A stretch of 64,000 nt of DNA from Microbacter margulisiae (GCF_014192515.1 NZ_JACHYB010000001.1:1984001-2048000), one strand, 5' to 3'; numbered from the stretch's first letter, positions 1 through 8,553 are shown. Notes: generated by a model from the sequence alone, not told the origin. Program-made: numbers and translations.

Positions 1-1
1 A

Positions 2-196
2 GTAGGAATGTCCACGGTTCCGGAAATCATTGTGGCACGTCACATGAACATGCGTTGCTTTGCTATTTCCATTATTACCGATTTAGGCGTTCCGGGCAAA
101 ATTGTCGAAGTGACACATGAAGAAGTGCAGCATATCGCCAATCAGGTACAGCCGCTCATGACGTTGATTATTAAAGAAATTATCAATCAGCTCTAA
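2..196 (+). CDS. Purine nucleoside phosphorylase, C-terminal end (5' truncated by window edge)
   Basis: Only the last 64 codons are present; the reading frame is open to the window edge. The motif VGMSTVPEIIVARHMNMRC followed by ISIITDL is characteristic of the trimeric inosine/guanosine purine nucleoside phosphorylase family, which splits purine nucleosides with phosphate into base and ribose-1-phosphate in the cytoplasm. The internal ATG at 8 is part of the conserved motif and not the start. The family is about 270 residues long, so roughly three quarters of the gene lies to the left. It converges on the DUF5686 gene. Family assignment is confident; substrate preference cannot be read from the tail. 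Confidence 0.88.
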   Translation, partial: VGMSTVPEIIVARHMNMRCFAISIITDLGVPGKIVEVTHEEVQHIANQVQPLMTLIIKEIINQL

Positions 197-207
197 TCTG
201 CAGGCAG

Positions 208-265
208 GAGAAGTTAAAGAAGATGAGAAGTCTGGGAAGTGAATGAACAACCCCTTTAACTTCTC
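208..265. terminator. Possible terminator hairpin between convergent genes
   Basis: A perfect 12-nt inverted repeat (GAGAAGTTAAAG at 208-219 and CTTTAACTTCTC at 254-265) lies between the converging purine nucleoside phosphorylase and DUF5686 genes, followed by TTTT on the plus side. The 34-nt loop is long for an intrinsic terminator, so this is tentative. Confidence 0.35.
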
Positions 266-339
266 ATTTTCAGAACTTCATTACCTTCTTTCGAACTGCC
301 CGGATCGGATAGTTACGTCTTATCTTTCTGAAACCAGAT

Positions 340-2880
340 CTAAAAACCGAGGTCTACAGTAACGCGGATGCCGCTTTTATCGATATGCGGATGATTCAGG
401 TAATTCAACCGCCAGACATAATCAACCCGAAACAGATTAAAAATATTATCGATACCCACGCCGGCTTCCATATAAGGAGCCTTTCCCATGGCATACGAAC
501 CGGCAGGAAAATCAAATAATCCGTTGCTCAAGGCCGGGTTATTTTTTTTATCCAGTCCGCCATAGATACCACGAAAAGAGATAATCTCCCTCCACTTCAG
601 ATACCGGATTAATGGAATCCTGTTTAGTATCAAACCATTCATATTATAATTCAAATACCAGGCCACATAGTGATCATTGATAAACTCCATCGGGTTCATT
701 AACGTAAATGCTCCGGGATGGATCGTATAGGCAAGGTTTGCAACAGGGATTTGCAGCAAAGGGAACGGGTCTTTTGTCCAAATCTTACCGGCTTGCAAAA
801 CCACATTGGCATCACCATAAGCTGAGAACCAGAATTTTTTTCGAAATCCCAGTTCGGTATAACTATAGTTATAATTAGAACCAAACACACCTTTTAATGC
901 CATGGCATGCGAAAAGGTAAAAACAGGGGCATCGTGGGATATTGCACGACGATAGACCATGGTTTGATAAAACTTTTCGCCGGGTGCATACCGCAAACGA
1001 ACCGTCGCTTCTCCCAGGGAATATGCATTGACAGGGGTATTGGTTGTGTTGTCAATAAATGGCATAAGCGTAGATGCATACTCGCGGCGGAGTAGGAAAT
1101 CAAGCCCGTATGAAAAGTGGGAATAAAATTCCTGATTATAACTCAGCCCCCATTTGCGTTGATAGGTAAGGTTATTGCTTTGCCGCCGCTTCCAGGAGAA
1201 GAAGAAGTTATCCGCATACAGCATGTTTTGTCCCAGCCAATTGACATCATATTGATAAAACATGCGAAGTGAATGCACAGGAAATTCATTCGCCTGATGC
1301 TGTTTTTTATTAAATGAATATTCCGCCTGGGCCAGGTATTTCCACCGGTGATCTTTTGTGCCATACGCAAGGTATCCTTTTCCAAACCAATGATCATTTA
1401 ATGCAGCTGTTGTGAGTCCGCCAACCCTCAGCCGCACACCTTCCGCTGAATTCTTACTGACAAAATTAAAAACCGGGCCTATGTCTACTTTGCTTTGGTG
1501 AGGCGATGTCTCAATAAAATCGTTGATAATAATAGATGCAGTTTTTTCTGCATAATGATAAAGACGCGCTTCGTGAAGCCGGCGCACCATATTGTGCACT
1601 TGCAATGCATTTGGACCTATCGTATTCAGCTTATTCGCTGACATATATTCAGCCAACTGCAAAGTAGTATCCGGTTTCAAAACGTCTCCCTGTCTCACCG
1701 TGGTGGAAGCAAAGGCTGGTGGAGGTGCAAACGAAGGATGCAAATAGACGTTTGTTCGCCGCGCATAGAAGTTGCCTCCCCGGGAAAGAACCGAAAACTC
1801 CACCGTCATATCATCATATGTGAGAAGCCTGGTGCCATCCGGCGTTCGCCTGTATCGTTGATCAATCCATAAGCTTCTGACATAATTCAGATTGATATTC
1901 TTCGGAATGCTTAATTTTACCTTTTTGACAAAATGAGTCGAATCGGTCGTGATATACAAATGTCCCACAAAACCTGTCGATTCGGAAGAGAAAGGAACGA
2001 AAACCACATCGGAACACCTATCTCCATCTACGGACACTGTATCCATCAAATAATATTTATAAAAACCAATTGCTCCGGTCGACAACGGGCTGACAAAACG
2101 TTTCAGGAAAAGAGGAATATCATTGACATATAAATCAACCGGTTTGAATATTTCCTCCAGAAAAGTATTCACCCCTTGCAGGGAAAGTATTCCCCTATCC
2201 AGACCTATATTATGATCGGCAAGCACTACCCGTTCTTTCCTGTAAGGCGACTTTTGATAATAAACCCTGTCAAGCCGTTGCCTCAGGATAACAGGGAGGA
2301 TAGGCTTGCCCGTAATGCCGGATGTATCCACATAAGCATCAAGAAATTTGAATTGCTGAAACAAGACATTCTTCTTTCTTTCCGTTGAATCGACATCATT
2401 CAGTGCAACAACAATTTTCTGGTAATGATCATACTGGTAAAAAGGTTTTTGCAACGGATCATGTTTTTCCTTATTTTCAATCACCTGCCGGATCAATTCC
2501 ACCGCCGGATTTCCCTTTTTACGGTATTTCTCTTTTCGTGGTTTGACAACCACTTCCGACATGGCGTAGGATGAAGGCGAAAGTAATATTTTATAAAACC
2601 GTTTAGCCCTGTTTTCCAGCAGAATTACTTTTCGGTTGTATCCTACCGACGAAACAATCAGAATCTGTGCCGACGAAGGATTCTTAAGCGTAAATCCGCC
2701 TGCATCATTGGTCAAAACGCCAATAGTGGTACCCTTCAGATAGACCGGAACAAAAGAGAGTGGCTTGCCGTTGATGGAATCCAGCACAACGCCCCTGATT
2801 GTTCGCTGCGCTTTTGAGTCAACGCATGACAATCCGTAAATAACAGAAAAAGCAAGCAGGTATAAAATATAGAATCTCAT
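340..2880 (-). CDS. DUF5686 outer-membrane protein with N-terminal carboxypeptidase-regulatory-like domain
   Basis: 846 residues. It begins with a hydrophobic export signal (MRFYILYLLAFSVIYGLSC) that could be cleaved after AQ or processed as a lipoprotein at Cys19. Residues about 27-110 form a CarboxypepD_reg-like beta-sandwich (TIRGVVLDSINGKPLSFVPV, then DAGGFTLKN), the same module found at the N-terminus of SusC proteins. The rest matches the DUF5686 family: a middle region and a C-terminal part rich in alternating aromatic beta-strands that ends in a terminal Phe (VTVDLGF), typical of an outer-membrane barrel. The function of the family is not established. It stands alone, convergent with the upstream phosphorylase gene. 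Confidence 0.8.
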   Translation of the reverse strand: MRFYILYLLAFSVIYGLSCVDSKAQRTIRGVVLDSINGKPLSFVPVYLKGTTIGVLTNDAGGFTLKNPSSAQILIVSSVGYNRKVILLENRAKRFYKILLSPSSYAMSEVVVKPRKEKYRKKGNPAVELIRQVIENKEKHDPLQKPFYQYDHYQKIVVALNDVDSTERKKNVLFQQFKFLDAYVDTSGITGKPILPVILRQRLDRVYYQKSPYRKERVVLADHNIGLDRGILSLQGVNTFLEEIFKPVDLYVNDIPLFLKRFVSPLSTGAIGFYKYYLMDTVSVDGDRCSDVVFVPFSSESTGFVGHLYITTDSTHFVKKVKLSIPKNINLNYVRSLWIDQRYRRTPDGTRLLTYDDMTVEFSVLSRGGNFYARRTNVYLHPSFAPPPAFASTTVRQGDVLKPDTTLQLAEYMSANKLNTIGPNALQVHNMVRRLHEARLYHYAEKTASIIINDFIETSPHQSKVDIGPVFNFVSKNSAEGVRLRVGGLTTAALNDHWFGKGYLAYGTKDHRWKYLAQAEYSFNKKQHQANEFPVHSLRMFYQYDVNWLGQNMLYADNFFFSWKRRQSNNLTYQRKWGLSYNQEFYSHFSYGLDFLLRREYASTLMPFIDNTTNTPVNAYSLGEATVRLRYAPGEKFYQTMVYRRAISHDAPVFTFSHAMALKGVFGSNYNYSYTELGFRKKFWFSAYGDANVVLQAGKIWTKDPFPLLQIPVANLAYTIHPGAFTLMNPMEFINDHYVAWYLNYNMNGLILNRIPLIRYLKWREIISFRGIYGGLDKKNNPALSNGLFDFPAGSYAMGKAPYMEAGVGIDNIFNLFRVDYVWRLNYLNHPHIDKSGIRVTVDLGF

Positions 2881-2965
2881 TGCTATCGGTCAAAATAAGA
2901 TATGGTTATCCTGTATAAAGGTAACAGGTAATTTTAAAGGAAATCTAAACTGAAACTGTTGCGTT

Positions 2966-3673
2966 TTATTTTATGCCTCCATATGCAGCAAAACATAAAT
3001 GCTTGTGCAGAATTTCCGTCTCACGGAAACCTGTCTTTTTCAACAACTCAAGCTGGAAGTTTAATGAGCGGGGTGAATCTTCCTTCGCGATATAATCCAT
3101 CACTTTGTTTCTATAGGTTTCTCCACCATAGCTTTCCAGGTAATCACCATACTGTTCCCGGATATAATCATCTACCACTGTCGTGTCTTGGGCAATCAGA
3201 TCCGAAATCATAAAGCAACCGCCGGGTGCAACCATCTGGTATATTCTGGCAAAGGTACGTTCCCAGTCGTTGTCGTCGCGCAGGTGGTGGAGCACCGCGC
3301 CGGCAAGTACAATGTCATATGTGTTGTCCGGTAAGTCAACTTCACGGATATCCCCCTGTATAGTATTCACCTGGCCTGAAGTCGCTCCTGAAACGCGCTC
3401 AAGTGCCCTCTCCAGCATCGGCGCGCTCAAATCAACCAATGTACAGTTTAGGTCAGGCAATTTCGAAAGCATCTTTAATGTATAGTTGCCCGCCCCGCAA
3501 CCGATATCCAGCAAATGGACTGCCTTCGGATTGATCCTTTTGGCTGCTTCTGTGATAAGTTCCAGCGATAAGGTGGCATCTACCGTCGAAACTTGTCCCG
3601 TATCCAGATTCGAAAACCGTTCCACATCATGGTCAAACCGTTCCCTGATTTCCTCTACAGTTGCTTTGTTCAT
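2966..3673 (-). CDS. Class I SAM-dependent methyltransferase
   Basis: 235 residues, soluble. The SAM-binding motif I is seen at about residues 55-65 (LLDIGCGAGNYTL), followed by the acidic end of strand 2 (CTLVDLS) and motif IV (YDIVLAGAVLHHLRDDNDWERTF), all standard for the class I Rossmann methyltransferase fold. The C-terminal part (SFNQ-like LNFQLELLKKTGF) is common in small-molecule or unassigned methyltransferases. The substrate cannot be inferred. The gene is isolated, with about 85 bp to the DUF5686 start and 230 bp to the next upstream gene. A different methyltransferase lies at 5323-5967; they are not obvious duplicates. Confidence 0.8.
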   Translation of the reverse strand: MNKATVEEIRERFDHDVERFSNLDTGQVSTVDATLSLELITEAAKRINPKAVHLLDIGCGAGNYTLKMLSKLPDLNCTLVDLSAPMLERALERVSGATSGQVNTIQGDIREVDLPDNTYDIVLAGAVLHHLRDDNDWERTFARIYQMVAPGGCFMISDLIAQDTTVVDDYIREQYGDYLESYGGETYRNKVMDYIAKEDSPRSLNFQLELLKKTGFRETEILHKHLCFAAYGGIK

Positions 3674-3903
3674 GTCATCAATTCATTTTTTCCTGTTTAA
3701 CCACGTTGTTCATTTTCGTCAAATATACATGATAATTGCCATATTTCAATTGATGATGGTGATTTAGCAGTTAAGCACACATACGGCAGTCCACTCTATG
3801 CCTTTCATAACCAATAGCTTTAATTGATTTTTTATTATCAACCGTGAAGGTTCATTTCTAACTTCTGGTTTTCAGCACTGCTTTAGCTTCTGATTTTAAT
3901 TGT

Positions 3904-4506
3904 TCACTGTCCATTGAATCCCACTTTCATCCCTCCCAGCAGCCTCAGCGCTTCCCTCAGGCGTTGACTGTGCTCCATGTTTTTAATAGGGGAAAGATTC
4001 AGTTTGTTTTTGCGTAGCTCATTGATCATCCCCAGTTCTATTTCTTCCTGATGAGGATAAAAAAGCCGTGCTACAATGGCCGTCTTCCACGAGTTACCAT
4101 GCAGGCGGATAATATGTGGCGCGCTACGGGCGGGATGCAGGTGGAGATAAAACTCCTCTTCTGCTCCTTCGCGCAACACCCATGCCGATTTGTCGGAAAG
4201 AGTCACCACCCGGAACTCCTTGCCGTCCAGCCATGATAAAAAATCGGCGCTGCTTTCGATGCCAGCATGCTTGATGATTGCATTCACTTCGTCGAGTAAT
4301 TGCGTGAATGTAAGACTTCCCGTGTAAACATCCACATAATTGTTGTTGATTGCCCGAATATGATCAACAGCATCCTGCATGTCGGGCATACCGGAGGAGT
4401 TATAAAGCAAACCCTGCAATATATCTTCCACCCAATGAAGATGATGCTTCCACGGGTTGAACCGGAACGGAACCGGTAGCATATTGATCAGTGACGTCTG
4501 ATTCAT
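3904..4506 (-). CDS. Hypothetical protein, 200 residues
   Basis: I do not recognise this protein. The frame is open from 4542, but the ATG at 4506 (MNQTSLINMLPVPFRFNPWK) is preferred because the first 12 codons look like untranslated leader. It has no signal peptide or membrane segment. The sequence is mixed alpha/beta with a run of charged residues (EEEFYLHLHPARSAPH) and a helical basic C-terminus (KNMEHSQRLREALRLLGG). It sits 64 bp downstream of the CPBP protease gene on the same strand, so the two may share a transcript. It is probably a real gene because its length and codon use match the neighbours. Confidence 0.55.
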   Translation of the reverse strand: MNQTSLINMLPVPFRFNPWKHHLHWVEDILQGLLYNSSGMPDMQDAVDHIRAINNNYVDVYTGSLTFTQLLDEVNAIIKHAGIESSADFLSWLDGKEFRVVTLSDKSAWVLREGAEEEFYLHLHPARSAPHIIRLHGNSWKTAIVARLFYPHQEEIELGMINELRKNKLNLSPIKNMEHSQRLREALRLLGGMKVGFNGQ

Positions 4507-4570
4507 AAGGAGAATGGATCTTACCTGTAAAGATACAAACAATCACAAGCTTCACGCTCCTTGCATAAGG

Positions 4571-5269
4571 TTAGGCGTGGCTGGCAGACATAAGTAATAT
4601 ACCCAAGAACGGAATCAGGTTTCCGGCCATGTGCACTATGATGGCATAGGAATGATTGTTGTGCTTCTCCTGATAATAACCGGCTACTAATCCCAGGCAT
4701 GTTGCCGAGATTACCAACATAATCAATATTGCCGCACCTGCCCCGGTGGTAATTAAAATGAGGTGTGCCAGTCCAAATACCAGGGCACTAAGTATCACCG
4801 GCAAACTAAGCTTCCGTTTAAGACAGGCAACTCCTTTACCTTTCAACGGACTTAACAGATTCAATAGGAAACCACGAAATAAGAGCTCCTCCGCAATGCT
4901 TGCATAGATAAACACAAAAACGAAAACCTGCAAAGGAGTCATTCCGTTCAGGAGTGAAGCGGTTTCCTTACTGACACCCGTATGCCTAGTGACAATGGCT
5001 ATCAAAATATTAAATACCAAAGAGACAGCCATCCCTATCAGGAGAGGCTTGGGGAGATACCTCAATTTTGGCCATGACAAGGCAAAGTGCAGATTTCTTT
5101 TCAGAGCCAGAATAACCCCTATGGATAATACAATCATAACCGTATCAACCGCAAACGCATTGATGAAGAAGTGGCTGTGAAGATGCGTATGTACGCCAAT
5201 GATGTTTGCCACTGCGAATATTACCGCTGTAATCGCAAATCCGTACCAGAGTCGCTGACTGTTTCCCAT
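4571..5269 (-). CDS. CPBP family intramembrane glutamic endopeptidase
   Basis: 232 residues with about six hydrophobic segments. The family signature is present: EELLFRGFLL (EExxxR, motif 1), FGLAHLIL (motif 2 with His) and HMAGNLIPF (motif 3, His and Asn). These are the catalytic residues of the Rce1/CAAX-like Abi membrane proteases. Bacterial members act in bacteriocin self-immunity, signalling or unknown processes, and the target here cannot be told. It is flanked on the same strand by a methyltransferase (53 bp gap) and a hypothetical protein. Confidence 0.82.
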   Translation of the reverse strand: MGNSQRLWYGFAITAVIFAVANIIGVHTHLHSHFFINAFAVDTVMIVLSIGVILALKRNLHFALSWPKLRYLPKPLLIGMAVSLVFNILIAIVTRHTGVSKETASLLNGMTPLQVFVFVFIYASIAEELLFRGFLLNLLSPLKGKGVACLKRKLSLPVILSALVFGLAHLILITTGAGAAILIMLVISATCLGLVAGYYQEKHNNHSYAIIVHMAGNLIPFLGILLMSASHA

Positions 5270-5322
5270 TGGGTTTGATATTATGATGATTTACTATGCT
5301 TCGATTATTCTTATTACATCTC

Positions 5323-5967
5323 CTATCCCTTTTTCCGGCCCATAAAAATAAATCCATTGGATGTATGGCCATTCATGGTCTGAAACGTTATCCGTTGGTA
5401 ATGCTCCTTCTTAAATTGTTCCGTCAACGTCGTGATCCATGACTCTTCATGATGCCGTAACACTGCACCTTCCGGCAGTTCAAAGACGCCGTATGTGTTA
5501 TATTTACCGGCATACATTCTATATCGCTCAAGATTCCTATCATCGGAATTAATCAGAAAATCATTGATATAAATCATGCCGCCCGGTTTCAGCACCCGTA
5601 TGATTTCATTGATCAGTTCTTCCTGCTTATCGTTGTCAATGATGCAGGTCAGCACGGCAAAAAGAATCACCAAAGAGACGGAGTCCGCTTCGCAGGCTAT
5701 CTTGTTGTCCTGGCAGGTTTGTAAATTCAGATAGGGATATTCCCGTTGTCCACGCTGAATCATAGCGGAAGCATAGTCAAATCCAAGCAGATTCCGGTAT
5801 CCATGCAGGTAAAGCTCGTTCAATGTACGTCCGTATCCACAACCATAATCAACGATGAGCGCCTCTTTATCAACAAACTTATCAATCAGACTCATATCAA
5901 GCCTGGTTGTAAACTCCTTATCATTCGATACTTTGTTCCAGTAATCGGTTTGATTTTCAATGTCCAT
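5323..5967 (-). CDS. Class I SAM-dependent methyltransferase
   Basis: 214 residues. Motif I reads LIVDYGCGYGRTLNEL (about residues 34-49), followed by LLGFDYASAMIQRG and a post-motif region VSLVILFAVLTCI. IRVLKPGGMIYINDF is the typical strand-5 segment of methyltransf_11/25-type enzymes. Residues after about 160 are a substrate-binding cap specific to this protein. It lies upstream of the CPBP protease gene in the same direction. The substrate is unknown. Confidence 0.8.
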   Translation of the reverse strand: MDIENQTDYWNKVSNDKEFTTRLDMSLIDKFVDKEALIVDYGCGYGRTLNELYLHGYRNLLGFDYASAMIQRGQREYPYLNLQTCQDNKIACEADSVSLVILFAVLTCIIDNDKQEELINEIIRVLKPGGMIYINDFLINSDDRNLERYRMYAGKYNTYGVFELPEGAVLRHHEESWITTLTEQFKKEHYQRITFQTMNGHTSNGFIFMGRKKG

Positions 5968-6042
5968 TTCTTTTATACCCGCTAATATTCTTTAAGGCAA
6001 ACTATTGGATATTGCCATCACAGTGCCAAAGTTTTGCCTTCC

Positions 6043-6666
6043 TCACCTTGGAAGAAAGCTTACCATTTCACTGGGAGTTCCCCATCCATAGATGTTGCCA
6101 CCGCTTACGCGGATACAGATTTCCTTTGCGCGGGGAAGATCCCTGAGTTCCAGCTTTTTTAGCGATACGTAGTCGAAAACGGCTCTCCAGCTATCCGGAT
6201 CGTCAGGAGTCGTGGTGATCTCCACCTTGTAATGGTCGGCATCGGCCAGAGGCTCCACAAAGATCTTTACACTGCATGCCGTGTTGCCATCTTTCACCCT
6301 CCTAATCACCGCTTTGCCAGGGATTGACCGCAAAACAGGATCATTGTTGCAATCGAAACCCGAAAGCAGGATGGTCTTCCGGTCTCCCTGTGCAACCTTG
6401 TTGACATAAAAGATTTCTGCCTTCAGCAGGGCTCGTACGACAACTGCCTGGTTTTTTACATTCAGATTTATTAACCTGCTGCCATTTTTCGCTGCTATAG
6501 AGGCTGACAACTTCTCAGCTTCAGCCTCCAGCAATGCCGGGGCAGGATCGGGGGCAGGGAAAATATCTTTATGTGCTTCCAGATGGGCAGCTACTCTTCC
6601 ACCCAACTCGGCAACTGCCTGGGGGTTTTTGTTTCTGAGATGCAATACTGCGGCGTAGGTTATCAT
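6043..6666 (-). CDS. Hypothetical protein with probable C-terminal Fn3-like domain
   Basis: 207 residues, no signal peptide. The N-terminal half is an Ala/Glu-rich helical region (AVAELGGRVAAHLEAHKDIF, ALLEAEAEKLSASIAAKNG). The C-terminal half (from about residue 110) is beta-rich and ends KEICIRVSGGNIYGWGTPSEMVSFLPR, resembling a fibronectin type III-like module. Proteins with this arrangement occur in Bacteroidetes without a known role. It is the last ordinary gene before the repeat/CRISPR region; about 140 bp separate it from the next feature. Confidence 0.6.
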   Translation of the reverse strand: MITYAAVLHLRNKNPQAVAELGGRVAAHLEAHKDIFPAPDPAPALLEAEAEKLSASIAAKNGSRLINLNVKNQAVVVRALLKAEIFYVNKVAQGDRKTILLSGFDCNNDPVLRSIPGKAVIRRVKDGNTACSVKIFVEPLADADHYKVEITTTPDDPDSWRAVFDYVSLKKLELRDLPRAKEICIRVSGGNIYGWGTPSEMVSFLPR

Positions 6667-6822
6667 GCCATATTCATTTTTCAGGGTTAATCATTTTGAA
6701 ATGTACAAGACCGGTTATTCTTCGGAGCGAATCGCAAGAATGAGCACTTCATCAGACTTGACATAAACAAACTACAAAACTACAGAATAAGGCGTTTCTC
6801 TGCAAATTTTTGGCAACTAAGT

Positions 6823-6848
6823 TGGTAAAGGATTATAATCCTTTACCA
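6823..6848. repeat. Perfect 26-bp palindrome
   Basis: TGGTAAAGGATTA is followed directly by its exact reverse complement with no spacer. It lies just ahead of the 42-bp repeat block, inside the short reading frame starting at 6810. It could be a dimeric protein-binding site or a cruciform. No T-run follows it, so it is not an ordinary terminator. Confidence 0.6.
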
Positions 6849-6913
6849 GGTGGTAGTGTACAAATGGGTTTCCCTGCCTCATTAAATTATCCGATAGGAG
6901 ATGATTTCCTTTT

Positions 6914-7283
6914 AGCGGACGCTAAAACTTTTTGTGCTGGCATCCCTTCACTGTTAGCGGATGCTAATTTATATTTAGCAGACGCTAAAACATTTTGCGA
7001 AGGCCTCCAATTTCCTTAAGCGGGCGCTATACTATTTTGCAAAGGCCTACCATTCTCTTTAGCTGGGGCTAAATTATTTTGCGAAGATATCCTATTTCCT
7101 TAAGCGGGCACTAAATAATTTTGCGAAGGCCTCCTGTTCTCTTTAGCGGGTGCTAAAACATTTTGCAAAGGTCTACCATTTTCTTTAGCGGACGCTAAAT
7201 CATTTTGTGAAGATATCCAATTTCCTTTAGCGGAGGCTAAGCTATTTTGCGAAGATATCCTATTTCCTTTAGCGGACGCTAAT
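6914..7283 (+). repeat. Tandem repeat, 42-bp unit, about nine copies, with hairpin in each
   Basis: The core AGCGGACGCT or a variant starts at 6914, 6956, 6977, 7019, 7061, 7103, 7145, 7187, 7229 and 7271. All steps are exactly 42 bp except one half step of 21 bp (6956 to 6977). Most cores sit in a short inverted repeat (TTTAGCG-GA-CGCTAAA). The linker has three forms: GCGAAGGCCTCC, GCAAAGGYCTACC and GYGAAGATATCC. They occur in the order A-B-C-A-B-C-C from 6977, giving a higher-order period of 126 bp. This points to duplication of a three-unit block. Confidence 0.9.
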
Positions 7284-7459
7284 TATCTTTTTGTGGCATC
7301 TTTTTCTCCTTCAACAGCTTCAACAGTAGTTTATGCAGGCAACTTTCTGCAATGGATTCATGCATTGTCGTTTTTATTCAGCACATCGTGTCAGGTTGAG
7401 GGTTGGATTAAAAATCCAAAGCGAAGGTGCGGTTCTACCACACACTCACTTCGGATAAT

Positions 7460-8548
7460 GTTGCTTTTACCCTTCAAACTAAGGGCATTTACAACCGAGC
7501 TCTTTGAGTACCTCTGCGACCTTCTGTTGTTTTTACTCTTCAAACTAAGAGCATTTACAACTGGAAGTTACTTAGTTACAATTGATTCAACGTTGTTTTT
7601 ACTCTTCAAACTAAGAGCATTTACAACAAAACACATTGCAAAAGTCCTTCGCTCTAGTTGTTTTTACTCTTCAAACTAAGAGCATTTACAACATAAATCT
7701 CATAAAATCTTACGGACAATTGTTGTTTTTACTCTTCAAACCAAGAGCATATACAACAAACTTTCTGTGAAATACATGGTAGAGAAGGTTGTTTTTACCC
7801 TTCAAACTAAGAGCATTTACAACGTCGAAAGAATGGCGAATCGGTCGTTTAGTGTTGTTTTTACTCTTCAAACTAAGAGCATTTACAACAGGCCGCGTTA
7901 CGGTAACAATTCCAAAAGGGTTGTTTTTACTCTTCAAACTAAGAGCATTTACAACATTAGCTTGGCACTGGATGCTACTACATGAGTTGTTTTTACTCTT
8001 CAAACCAAGAGCATTTACAACCGAGCTCTTTGAGTACCTCTGCGACCTTCTGTTGTTTTTACTCTTCAAACTAAGAGCATTTACAACAATTAGCAATCTT
8101 ACAACGATTAATGTATTGTTGTTTTTACTCTTCAAACTAAGAGCATTTACAACATGATACTTAATGGAACTACATTTAAGACAGTTGTTTTTACTCTTCA
8201 AACTAAGAGCATTTACAACTCTGGCAATGCGGGGAGGAATATGCAAAAAGTTGTTTTTACTCTTCAAACTAAGAGCATTTACAACTTATCTATGAAAATA
8301 CTAGGCTTTAACATTGTTGTTTTTACTCTTCAAACTAAGAGCATTTACAACGATATGAATATAAAAGAGGGCAACGCACTGTTGTTTTTACTCTTCAAAC
8401 TAAGAGCATTTACAACGTTGTCGGTGATAAATACAAGATCACAGATGTTGTTTTTACTCTTCAAACTAAGAGCATTTACAACAATTCGAGACAGATTTGA
8501 TTCCATTACCTAGTTGTTTTTACTCTTCAAACTAAGAGCATTTACAAC
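7460..8548 (-). CRISPR. Type VI-B CRISPR array, 17 repeats, 16 spacers
   Basis: 36-nt repeats, on the plus strand starting GTTGTTTTTACTC and ending GCATTTACAAC, begin at 7460, 7526, 7592, 7657, 7722, 7788, 7854, 7920, 7986, 8052, 8118, 8184, 8250, 8316, 8381, 8447 and 8513. Spacers are 29-30 nt, the length known for Cas13b. The crRNA strand is taken as minus: the reverse-complement repeat (GTTGTAAATGCTCTTAG...) aligns with known Cas13b repeats, can fold a CTCTT/AAGAG stem and has complementary ends GTTGT/ACAAC. On that reading the leader end is near 8549, next to the cas13b stop, and the repeat at 7460, with three substitutions, is the distal end. Other variants are at 7722 (two changes), 7788 and 7986 (one each). 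The spacers at 7496-7525 and 8022-8051 are identical. Confidence 0.98.
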
Positions 8549-8553
8549 ATAGT

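Larger units (their letters stand above)
6810..7459 (+). pseudogene. Decayed reading frame built of 14-residue repeats
   Basis: A plus-strand frame starts at ATG 6810 and stops at 7017-7019. The same frame continues to the CRISPR array with only two further stops (7101-7103 and 7116-7118). Because the DNA repeat is 42 bp, every copy stays in frame and encodes a variant of LADAKTFCEGLQFP. After the repeats the frame runs on through a non-repetitive tail (7284-7459) with no stop. I do not recognise the protein. It could be a broken repeat protein or a noncoding minisatellite that happens to be open. There is no clear export signal. Confidence 0.3.

Noticed and set aside
3904..7019. The CPBP protease or hypothetical proteins as Cas13b accessory factors
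   Set aside because: They are 2-5 kb beyond the array with other genes between, and none resembles Csx27 or Csx28.
7403..7419. Hairpin TTGGATT-AAA-AATCCAA as terminator of the CRISPR transcript
   Set aside because: It lies at the right end of the array but is not followed by a T-run on the minus strand, so the evidence is too weak to call it.
7496..8512. Self-targeting spacers against genes in this window
   Set aside because: I saw no spacer matching another part of the window by eye. A BLAST of all spacers against the genome would decide it.
7293..8513. Open frames of 70-185 codons running through the CRISPR array on both strands (FLLFKLRAFTT, VVNALSLKSKNN repeats)
   Set aside because: They are translations of the 36-nt repeat, whose length is a multiple of three; with 30-nt spacers the frame is kept. 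No protein is likely.
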